From: Costus lasius
Taxonomy: Eukaryota; Streptophyta; Magnoliopsida; Zingiberales; Costaceae
Reading direction: 5' to 3'
DNA: 64,000 nucleotides
Assembly: GCA_027563935.2 (NCBI GenBank)
Contig: CM050449.1
Coordinates: forward strand, 56,127,949 to 56,191,948
Shown in pieces: positions 32,701 through 41,428 of this stretch. Each line of letters starts with the position of its first letter. The first letter of the stretch is position 1. Position numbers and translations under genes: made by a program. The notes beneath the pieces were generated by a model that ran no database searches, was not told where the DNA came from, and was given only the letters and a program-made list of their open reading frames with translations.

Positions 32701-33616
32701 GAAATGTTTCCAGATGAAAGATTTAGGAGAAGCAGCCTATGTGTTAGGTGTGAAGATCTACAGGGATAGATCTAAGAGGCTTCTCGGGCTGTGCCAGAGT
32801 ACTTACATCGATAAGGTCCTGGAGAGATTTCATTTAGAGAATTCTAAACGAGGATATCTTCCAGTCAGACATAGTCTGAATCTTTCGAAGAGTCAGTGTC
32901 CACAAACACAGACTGAGAAAGATGAAATGGACAATACGCCTTATGCTTCGGCTATTGGTTCCATTATGTATGCGATGTTGTGTACTCGCCCAGACGTCGC
33001 TTACGGGTTAAGCGTAACCAGTCGTTTCCAAAGTAATCCAGGTATGGCGCACTGGATTGCAGTCAAGAACATCTTAAAATATCTGCGGAGGACCAAAGAT
33101 ATGTTCTTGATATATGGTGGTCAGGAAGAACTCAGTATTGAAGGATATACTGACGCTTCGTTCCAGTCGGACCAGGATGATTTTCGATCGCAATCAGGCT
33201 ATGTTTTTAGCTTGAATGGAGGTGCAGTGGTGTGGAAGAGTTTCAAACAGTCAACTGTTGCTGATTCCACAACAGAAGCCGAGTATGTTGCAGCCTCGGA
33301 AGCATCCAAGGAGGCAGTCTGGATTCGTAAGTTCGTGAGAGAACTTGGTGTTGTTCCTTCGAGTGCAGATCCTTTGGTTATCTTCTGTGATAACACTGGA
33401 GCAATTGCACAAGCTAAGGAACCACGGTCGCACCAGAAGTCCAAGCACATACAGAGACGGTTTCATTTGATCAGGGAGATCATAGATCGTGGCGAGATCA
33501 AAGTCTGCAAGGTTCATACAGATGACAATCTGGCAGACCCGCTTACCAAGCCTCTGGCGCAGCAGAAGCATGAGAAGCACTGTAATAATATGGGTTTGAG
33601 ATTTCTCAACCATTAG
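29735..33616 (+). CDS. D Gag-Pol polyprotein (Ty1/copia), intact
   Basis: 1293 residues without interruption. The Gag domain comes first, with knuckle CFHCGQLGHWKKDC at about 240-253. Protease follows with WVLDTACGVHIC (Asp near 286; Ala in place of the usual Gly). The integrase zinc site is H420, H425, C451 and C454, and the catalytic set is D481, D544 and E580, giving the D,D-35-E spacing. Reverse transcriptase has MDVKTAFLNG near 880 and YVDDIL near 967. RNase H has TDASFQSDQ near 1137 and CDNTGAIA near 1219. The Gag N-terminus FNVRSLLEREKFAG is shared with E, and the start codon is the first ATG of the frame. The protein would act in cytoplasmic virus-like particles and then in the nucleus for integration. 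The copia lineage within the plant groups is not certain to me. Confidence 0.97.
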   Translation: MNFNVRSLLEREKFAGPNFSDWFGHLKIVLKAERKLYVLETAIPPQPAPNAARAVREAYEKHVNDSIDVACLMLASMTPPLQRQHEDMSAIQIIANLKMLYAAQARTERYNLTKLFFQSKLAEGSPVGAHVLKMIGHKEALEKLGHTINQELAVDIILQSLPPSFDAFIINFNMNKIDCTPAELLNMLLTTEETLKGKPSTSVLMVPSRNKKKGKKGKAPVKNYSKALKQKVKRSKEYRCFHCGQLGHWKKDCKALQGDKRGSFASGLGIFVTEVMFSSSISWVLDTACGVHICSNVQELKRRRQVGQHEVDLRVGNGARVAAVAVGDYFISLPSGLVLELDNCYFVPSITKNIISIPALVRKGFSFECNSSKCILSFDNIVYATGSINNGLYMLDMECSIQQIDIKKAKYADDSTLLWHSRLGHINEKRIKRLHDHGLLGSFSYKEIDTCKACLMGKMTKSPFPHKGQRASGLLDLIHSDVCGPFSKHARGGYQYFITFTDDFSRYGYVYLMRHKSESFDKFKEFKNEVQNQLGRNIKALRSDRGGEYLSHTFTDYLKECGIISQLTPPGTPQWNGVSERRNRTLLDMVRSMMSQATLPYSFWGFALETAAKVLNRVPSKAVSKTPYELWYGKQPSLTFIRIWGCEAYVKKLASGKLESRSDKCIFVGYPKETKGYYFFDPKENKVFVARTAIFLEKEFLLQEASGREIKLDENPEERQSDQAQLDEPEPVEQVIGQPEAQISREPRRSGRIRRQPERYDGVYIIDNDEPLTYADAVSGPESARWLEAMRAEMDSMSDNQVWDLVDPPSGVIPIGCKWIFKKKIDMDGNVVTYKGRLVAKGFKQIYGIDYDETFSPVAMFKSIRILFAIAAYYDYEIWQMDVKTAFLNGNLDEDVYMTQPEGFTNPADRHKICKLKKSIYGLKQASRSWNIRFDESVTEFGFIKNEDDPCVYKRFSGSVITFLVLYVDDILIIGNDIPEMHAVKAWLRKCFQMKDLGEAAYVLGVKIYRDRSKRLLGLCQSTYIDKVLERFHLENSKRGYLPVRHSLNLSKSQCPQTQTEKDEMDNTPYASAIGSIMYAMLCTRPDVAYGLSVTSRFQSNPGMAHWIAVKNILKYLRRTKDMFLIYGGQEELSIEGYTDASFQSDQDDFRSQSGYVFSLNGGAVVWKSFKQSTVADSTTEAEYVAASEASKEAVWIRKFVRELGVVPSSADPLVIFCDNTGAIAQAKEPRSHQKSKHIQRRFHLIREIIDRGEIKVCKVHTDDNLADPLTKPLAQQKHEKHCNNMGLRFLNH

Positions 33617-33619
33617 ATT

Positions 33620-33636
33620 AAGTGCAAGTGGGAGAT
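33620..33636 (+). other. Polypurine tract of D
   Basis: AAGTGCAAGTGGGAGAT lies directly before the 3' LTR and primes plus-strand DNA. The same tract is seen in E and I. Confidence 0.85.
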
Positions 33637-35339
33637 TGTTGGGGTATGCCCTTAAGGCTAATGTTTGAGGCCTGTGGGAATGTATCTGTATCATGTAATA
33701 AACTCTTAAGTTTATAAAGGCATGGTTGTTATTCAGTTAGCTACATTGTCTGCTGCAATATATGTTCTTCTGAATAATGTCTCAAAGCTGTTCAGCTGGG
33801 CTGACAAGCTATTATGTCCTTAGTCGATATATCTTGGTGAACATGAGACAGCCTTGATATGGTTAAGACTAATATGTGTTCTAATCTTATAGGATGCTTC
33901 GAGCATGGAATATGATTATAGACTCATGGGTACATTGGATGTACTGGACAGACCCTACGAGGATGTTCAATTGTTTGTCACAATGTGAATATTCCTTGAT
34001 TATGACAAGTGGCACATTTCCTCTGACTTGAGATCACTTGTGTTTCTAAATGATGATTGTCATTGTTTTGAGGTAGTTCAATATCATTTGAAACATAATG
34101 ATTATAGACTATCTTGGATGATGAGCTTGAGTCAGGTTAGAGCACTAGTGATAGACATAGGATTGCCGTCTCCTTGTTTAAGGAGTGTGATGTTCTAAAG
34201 GGGCCCCCTGGATGAGATGATTGAGAGAGTGTATGGCCATACCCAGGTGACAGTGTTCATCTGTTCTAATCATGCTCATCATATTGGAATTACAAGCTTG
34301 ACAGGCTTGTCCAATAAGAACATCCAGTGGCAAAGGAAATATGCATGCCTTGTGATTTGATTCACACTTGTGCTGTGGTTTGGGTGTAGTCTTGGAAGAC
34401 TCATTTCTTTATATCGGGAGATAGTGATGTGTTGCTAGATACCCCTCACTGATCGTGATAACGCGAGTTATCGTTACCGACATTTAAAGGAAACCCTTAG
34501 GGTCGCACAATTTGATGATATGGCTTACTTAAGTCAGATCGTGTGGACTGAATTGTTTGGGTTCAGTTTAAAGGGATTTAATCTCTGATTGTGAGTGAGA
34601 TCTGGTCTGATCATGTTTGATTGATTAGGGCTTGAGATCGGTAAGCTTCGATCGAGAGAATGCATGCCAGATCGGTCAGATCAGGGGCATCGTTGAGATC
34701 GACGGTTAGATCGTGAACCTTAGGGTTTATTTAAGATCTAGACTAGATCATTGGCTTGATTGGTTCTTAAACCGAACCAAAGTGAACCGGCTCACTAAAT
34801 GAGCGCTTGGTTCATAGGGAGAGGAGTAGGCGACAAGTTCACTTGGCGTGAACGTTGTGGTGAGGAGTGGTTACTATTTTTAGTAACCATGATCTCCATT
34901 TGGAGAGTGCGCTCATCAAAATAGAATATACTCTATTTTCGCTCACTCATTTTTCTCTCGCCCATATTCCTCTCGTCTCTCTCGTGAGTGTGGCGACGCT
35001 TTGAAGGTTGAGGAGGATTCGGCCAAGAAGAAAGAGATCTCATTTTCCCTTCACTCGACAAGGACCTCTTGGAACCTTGCTAGCACAAGGAGCACCAAGA
35101 GAGATAGCGACATCATCTTGTGTGTGACGACAAGGAGAAGATCTACTTTGATCTTTGCTTCCAAGGAAACATCTTCTCCATGGCGATGGTATGATTGTTT
35201 TCTTATTATCAAGTTGATCTTTTAGCATGCATATCGATCCTATAACCCTAGTTCCGCAAGAAGAAAATTTTATGCGCCATATGCTTTAGGGTTATGCTCC
35301 CCCTAGAAGGGGACCCCCCTAATCTAAGGGGCACTTTCA
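33637..35339 (+). repeat. 3' LTR of element D (1703 bp)
   Basis: No difference from 26196-27898 was noticed on reading. It ends at the AGTTG duplication. Confidence 0.95.
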
Positions 35340-35344
35340 AGTTG

Positions 35345-36206
35345 GATACGCCCTTAATCCTGAATAAAGGTTTATGCTGACATGCTGTACATGTTCACGG
35401 TATAAAAATCCATGTTTTGATTACAAATTGGCAAATAAGTATGAAATTGATGAAGGAAGACAAAAATCAAGGCTCCCTGATGAAGATCAACGTCAGCTAG
35501 CCGTAAAATCCAAGCTTTTCCAATTGAAATCTGAAGATCGGCGCTGCCTTGCCCTAATTTCCGACTCTTAGCCAAATTCCCCTCGAAAATCGGCCAAAAG
35601 GTCCTAATAATCACTCTAAATCTCTCTTATATAGTTCTCCCCCAAAATTCGGCGTGAAAAGGAATCAAATCGAGCGAGAAACCGAGTCAAACTCGTAACT
35701 GGCGAATGATATTATGGCCGTAAAATAAATTACAGCCATGCCCGTAATTTGTTCTGTGTACATTTTCCAGGAAATTACGGCCGTGAAAATAATTACAGTC
35801 AGATCTGCTCAGTCGTAATTTTATCTGTTCAGAATCGACCAAAATTTACAGCTATGAAAGTAATTACAAGCAAGTTTGCACAGCCGTAATCTTCTCTGTA
35901 GAAAATCATCAATAATTACGGCTATAATATATCTTATCGGTGGCCCGTAACTTCCAACTGAGCTCTATTCTACTTGAAAATTGTTGGGCAGCTTCATTTA
36001 TATGTCTAGAATCCATCTGTGCACTCAGATCCTTCAAAATTCATCAAAATTTGGTGGTTTTCTCCTAAAATTTGATAAAAGCAAAGAGAAGTGAAGATTC
36101 CGAATAAACAAAAAGATTTAAGTCAAATTATGTGAAAATATGATAAAAATAGGGGAAATTATGTATAAAAATTATAACCAAAATACTATATGAATATGAT
36201 ACATCA
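35345..36206 (-). repeat. 3' LTR of C, right part
   Basis: It resumes the C LTR after D and ends GATACATCA. Compared with the other LTR it lacks 65 bases starting three bases after the D target duplication. The minus-strand TATA box is CTATATAAG at 35626-35634, and the palindrome array at 35703-35957 lies upstream of it. Confidence 0.9.
35703..35957 (-). promoter_or_regulatory. ACGG palindrome array in U3 (C, left LTR)
   Basis: Repeated ATTACGGCCGTGAAAATAAT-type units in which TTACGGC and GCCGTAA arms alternate, about 70-330 bases upstream of the minus-strand TATA box. The matching array in the other LTR is at 50627-50882. Confidence 0.65.
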
Positions 36207-38494
36207 AATCTTTCTAGACTTAAACTTTTGCTTATCCTCGAGCGAATAACTAGAATAAAGAACAATACTGAGTATAGAAAATATAACTTTCTTCATGTAA
36301 AATAAATTTCTAGAATATAATCACTCATAAAAAAAATTTCCAACTCATATTACATGAAATCTAGATAAATACACTATCCTTAGAACTTAATCCTTGAGAT
36401 CCATAGTCTTAATCAAATAAAACTTCACAACTTGCATAATAATTAGAATCTCAATCTCATGAATCAACCTTGTCTTAGTTCAAATCTAAAATACATTTGT
36501 TTACAGGAGTAGGATATCCAAAATCTTTTTCTCATATTTTTTTATTATATATATATGTATTTGACATTCTCTAAATCGAATACCACCTTTTTTTCTAGTG
36601 ACGAGTTTAGAGTACATTAACCACTTAGCTAATGTATTAGAACTCATATCTTATTGGCTAGCAGAATTAAGATTCATGGCTTAAGATAGAAGAGTCAATG
36701 TCAAACAATTTTTTCTTTGGCATGTATCCACATAAATACATACTTTTATTTGGGTTCAACTCTTTTCTTCGGTACCACTGCCAATTTTTCATAGTGCCAA
36801 GTAGAGAAGTCATTCTTTCTTTCTTTTTTTTTTTATTTTTGGATTTTGGATTCCTTCTTCCCAACAAATAGCATAATAGGTCAAACATTAACTTAAGTTA
36901 ATCAATCAATGTCAATTCAGCAAATCATACTCATATACTTGTTTATTTGAAATAAAATTGCTTCCCTCTCAAATTGCATTCATCAAACAATATACCTACC
37001 AGAATCTCATGCATCAATTGTCAAAAAATTAAAATGAGACGATATACATTGAAGAAATAAATTCAACACAAGAAGCATATTTAACCAAACTCATCATTCA
37101 TTTAGGAGACAAGACGCACATCACTCATCATTAAAGAGAAATACTCAATATTCATCAATACCAGACAAAACATTCATCATTACCCATAGAGATCAATATA
37201 ATAACTAAACTTAACATCCACATTCACATGACAGCCAAATCACAAAAGTTATCCTAATTTCACAAATAGATAACGCATTCTAAATATCATTCTGTCTATA
37301 TACAACCATATCGAATAAATCATCTACATGCACCTACACATGGCGCCAAATAGTATCACAAAGTCATCAAAGCAGCCACCCAAATATCATCATATCCAAA
37401 TACAACCAAATCGAATAAAATCCAAAACACAAAATATTAAGTTGAGGAGCACCAGACGCAAAAGGCATGACTGCGTCACCCTTTCCAACAAACAGAAACG
37501 CATCATCTATAGTGCATAAAAAGAAAAAAAATGTAGATAGAAAAAAGGGATACTCACAAAACACTAATCGTCGGCATCGGTATTTGTCTCCTCATCATCC
37601 TCCTCCTCTGGAGCAACTCCCCCCATGGGCTCGTCTTGGTCATCTCCTCATCTTCACAGCCAAATAGGTTCCAAAGAAATTCCCCCATTTCCTCAATATC
37701 TTCATGCAAATGCCCAATCGCCTTAAGCACTTTCCCCACGAGGCGCCCCTGTCAATAAAGTAGGGCTGAAAATAGGATGCACATGAGGAAAAAGAACTCA
37801 GAAATCCAGTGAAATCAATTGAAACTAGTGTTTAAATCCCTCAAAGGAATGGTCTCCATGTTGATCCGAATCCTTTAAAATAGACTTGGCAGCTCCGACA
37901 GAGATCGGCTGACAAAAATGACCACCGGCGGAAATCGGCAGAAATCGGCAAAAATCAATGAAATCAACACCTCTTCCTGCCGAAAAATCGCTCGAAGATA
38001 GTCGGAAATAGGTTGGAGATGGTTTCCTGACAATCTTGAAGGTTGCAGAGGCTTGATTTGAAGAGTCGGCGTGATTGGAAGCAAACCACAGGGTCAAAAC
38101 CATAAAAAATACAACCAGGTTTATATAGTCAATAATAGAATTACGGCCGTAATTTAAATTACGGCCTTTCCCGTGAAGTCTTCTATTCAAAATCGAATCA
38201 AAATTACGGCCATAATATAAATCACGGTTACAGCCGTATTACATTCTATTCAAAAACCAAACCAAATTATGAGCGTGAAATTTTTTTTACGGCTACGCCT
38301 GTGAAACTTTCTATGCGAATAAGACACAAAATAATGGTCAGACCGTAATTTTTTCGTAAACTCCAAAATCACTGTATTGGCGTAAAATCAACTTAGAACA
38401 CTCCAACAAAATAGAAAAACAAGAATTAGTACTAGAAAAACTCAAAAATAAGTAAAAACAAATCTCATCAAATAAGAAAAACAAGAGTAAGAGT
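36207..38494 (-). other. 3' internal region of C, non-coding
   Basis: The decayed TTGCTTATCCTCGAGC hairpin is at 36228-36246, the GGTACCACTG...CAGTGCC-like hairpin at 36771-36811, and a second palindrome array at 38134-38365. The rest is AT-rich with no convincing ORF. Confidence 0.6.
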
Positions 38495-38545
38495 GCTTGG
38501 GTTACCTCCCAAAAAACACTAAGTTTTAAGCCGTTAGCTCGACGA
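38495..38545 (-). other. Post-pol tandem stem-loops (C), decayed
   Basis: In minus sense GTCGAGCTAACGGC is followed by a TTTTGGGAGGTAACCCAAGC version of the common hairpin, with G for A in one arm. Confidence 0.6.
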
Positions 38546-39075
38546 AGATTAACCCTGATCAGGAAATGGCTCCTCGAATCGTATCTACATGCTTTCCTTG
38601 TTTTGTTCATTGATCTCTGAATATATAAGGCTTATCCCAAAAATAGTGTTTTACTTTAGCTAAGAATTTCTTTCTTCCCTTATCTTCATCAAGCAATTTC
38701 AACCCCTCCTTTCTTTTTCGTCTCTTCCTCTGAATTTTCTACTTCTTCAGAAGTAAATTAGTCTCCTCCTTATTAAGCTGGCATTCTTTATCAGTAGAAT
38801 ATGCAATACAATCCACAAAAGTATAACCTTCAGAGTCAGAATGTTCAGCAAACAATTTATGCACATCAGTCAAAATATCATTCATAGTGCTAATATTACA
38901 GCAAGATCCAATATATGATGGGTTTTTGGTAGTTTGAGAAGCATCAAGATTTGCATTAATAATTACAGGAAAAGTAGAGTTTTCTCCAAGAAATTCATAC
39001 CTGAGGTTGCTTGGGAGAGCTTTAAATTCATACCTCTTTTCTTCATCACTATCATCACCTTTGATAAGACATACT
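38546..39075 (-). pseudogene. C pol remnant, 3' part
   Basis: In minus sense it reads CLIKGDDSDEE, then FKALPSNLRYEFLGENSTFP, the segment that stands just before reverse transcriptase in Athila and Tat pol. A short stretch follows, and then KVKHYFWDKPYIF, which is the start of the integrase zinc domain. Reverse transcriptase, RNase H and the integrase core are absent, so about 2-3 kb of pol was lost before B inserted. The DNA downstream reads directly into the post-pol stem-loops. Confidence 0.7.
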
Positions 39076-39354
39076 TGATGACACCGAAATTTATAGTAAA
39101 TTTTATGCCATTTTATATATCTTTTCATGCTAAATTGAAGATCTTTTGCTTGTTTTTATGCTAAATTTATCAAATATTACAAAATCTACTTCCATTTTGG
39201 TTTTTCATCATTTTCAGGTAAAAAGGCACTATTTTGAGGCGTTTTCGAGCAGAATCAAATACATAGATGAATTCACAACATCAAGAGGAGATCACAAGTC
39301 AAATTTTAGAAGAATCAGAGCTTCAGAGCAATTATGGCACCCCCACTATGGAAT

Positions 39355-39717
39355 TTACGGTACCGTAATTGGACTGCACTCCTAAATCGAAATTACGGCA
39401 CTGCCATAAACATATTTACGGTGCCGTAATTTGGAGTTTTCCAGAACAGAGAAATTTGAGACATTACGGCACTGCCGTAAACATCTTTACGGTGCCGTAA
39501 TATGGGTGTGATTCTGACCAGAGACTTGATGAAGATTATGGTACTGCCATAAGAAAGTTTACGGTACCGTAATTCTGGATGGTTTTCAACCCGAGAGATT
39601 TCAGACATTACGGCAGCACCGTAAAGTCTTTTACGGTACCATAGTTCCAGATAATATTGAAGCCAAGAACTCACCGTCCAGATTACGGCACTGTCATAAA
39701 CTGCATTACGGCCGTAA
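39355..39717 (+). promoter_or_regulatory. ACGG palindrome array, 72-bp period (B 5' LTR)
   Basis: Five units start at 39392, 39463, 39535, 39607 and 39682. Each is ATTACGGCACTGCCGTAA, six bases, then TTACGGTGCCGTAAT. TTACGGTACCGTAA is a perfect 14-base palindrome at 39355-39368 and 39559-39572. The 3' LTR has the same five units at 45786, 45857, 45929, 46001 and 46076. Confidence 0.8.
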
Positions 39718-40507
39718 TTCCAAGTCAAAAACGTGATTTTTACGGGTCCGAATCTTGCGCGGCCCATATCTTTTGATCCAGACCTCCAAATTAAGATCTG
39801 AAAGATGCTACGGACTCATCGTAAAGAGGAGAAGACACACGAAGTAAAAGGGGGTATTTTTATCAAGTATTGAGGGGGAAATTGATAGAGAGGTGCTTAG
39901 GGTTTGGCCTTGCGCCGAGAGGCGTAGAGACCACCTCAGTCCGCGATTTTCACACAGAAGCTTCATTCAAGGGTGAGGAGGATGCACCAGAAGTTTTAGA
40001 GCAAAAGGAGTTCGATTGGAGGAGGAATCAAGGAAAGAACGCCGCTGGCACTGTTCATACGCGTGATTACTGCTGTAATAGAAATTACAGCCGCGTTGTA
40101 AAGTTTATTTGTTCCTTCTCTTCAATTTCTAATACTTTGAAACTATGGTTGATTGTATTTCTTTCTCCATGCAAGCTTAAACATATTTTGGGACATGGGT
40201 GTAATCCCTTTGATTTTATAAGATTAGATAACTTTTTATTTCGTCAAGATAATTTTGCCATGATAATTTTACCTATGTGATTATTGTTCTAAATTTCTCC
40301 TTAGTTTACTTCTTGTCATCATGTTTAGAGTTCTCGCAATATGCACCGAAAGGTGACTTGCTTGAGAATTGGAACCTTAAAATTGATAAATAGGAACTCA
40401 CCGTAAGAGATTAGGTTAAAGTTCTTATTTCTTTATTTTAGTGAAGTGATTGCCATGTTGATAATTATGAACCTAGGATTAAGTTAGTGTGTCAAACGTG
40501 GAGATCT

Positions 40508-40737
40508 TGCACGAAATTGAGGATCGGAACGTTGGAGAACCATAGTTAGAACTTGTGTTGAGTCTCGGATGCACGAAAGTGATCCTTGAGATTTCGCTTG
40601 AGACAATCAACTTAGAATTCGGATGCACGAAAGTGATCTCGAGTTCTTTGATTGATGATTTACTTATTTTTAGCGTTGGGATAGATCTTGCGTGAAAACG
40701 AGGATTGATCCCTGCATGATTGTCTGCACGAAAGTGA
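40508..40737 (+). promoter_or_regulatory. Five TGCACGAAAGTGA motifs (B 5' LTR)
   Basis: Copies begin at 40508, 40570, 40624, 40690 (decayed) and 40725. The same five occur in the B 3' LTR (46898-47130), in G (18755-18990) and in the solo LTR (57425-57665). Confidence 0.65.
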
Positions 40738-41154
40738 GATAATCCCTTTATAAAGTAAATTAAGTCTTTATCATAACAAGATTTGACTGACAACCTTTTA
40801 TTCATATCTAGTCATTGAAATCAAGGTGGATGAAACCCTAGTCCCAGTTCTCTCTCTGATTATCTTTTAGTGTACTTTTCTTGCATAGTTTACTTCCATT
40901 ATATTCGGTTTGCTTAGCTAGTGACAAATCAATTATTTGGTACTTAACAATAAGGTCTCTGTGGGATCAATATTTTCTTTATTACTTCGAGTATCCGTGT
41001 ACTTGCGGACACTACAAGTTAGGGACAACAACTTTTTGGAGCCGTGCCAAGGAGTGACAATAGCCTTGTACACCAATACCTTTGGCCGTGACCCCTGAAA
41101 CGAGTCTACCTGCTTGTATTTAAAAGTGTGTCCTTTCGGATCACAACAAGTTTT

Positions 41155-41172
41155 TGGCGCCGTTGCCGAGGA
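41155..41172 (+). other. Primer binding site, tRNA-Asp (B)
   Basis: TGGCGCCGTTGCCGAGGA matches 17 of 18 bases of the tRNA-Asp complement, six bases after the LTR. Confidence 0.85.
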
Positions 41173-41428
41173 CTTTAGTTTGTTAATATCAAAATAGTTG
41201 TTAGTAATGCTAGACTAGGTTTTATTTATTTTAGATTTAACTTTGTTTTCTGTTTTTGTAGGTTTTGGATTTTTACTATTGTGACAGAATTGTGATTTCT
41301 AAAATTTGTGAATTTGCTTGTGTTTTATATTTTTCTATTTTTGTTATATATTCTAAAAAAAACAAAAAAATAAAATTTTGATTGATTGGTGTTGGATTAT
41401 CTTTCTGTTCTTGATTGGTTTGATAAAT

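Larger units (their letters stand above)
26196..35339 (+). mobile_element. Element D: full-length Ty1/copia retrotransposon, very young
   Basis: This 9144-bp element has two 1703-bp LTRs in which I see no difference, a canonical tRNA-iMet primer site, a 1.8-kb leader, an uninterrupted 1293-codon polyprotein and a polypurine tract. The duplication AGTTG is perfect (26191-26195 and 35340-35344), and the undisturbed target is visible in the other LTR of C at about 50184. It is the best candidate for an active element in the window. Confidence 0.97.
39076..41148 (+). repeat. 5' LTR of element B (2073 bp)
   Basis: Ends are TGATGACACCGA and GGATCACAACA. It contains the 72-base-period palindrome array (39355-39717) and five TGCACGAAAGTGA-type motifs (40508-40737). 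I see no clear TATA box. Confidence 0.93.

Noticed and set aside
39355..39717. A CRISPR array, because of palindromic repeats with spacers
   Set aside because: The repeats are degenerate, the spacers are related to each other, and the locus is inside a plant LTR; no cas genes.
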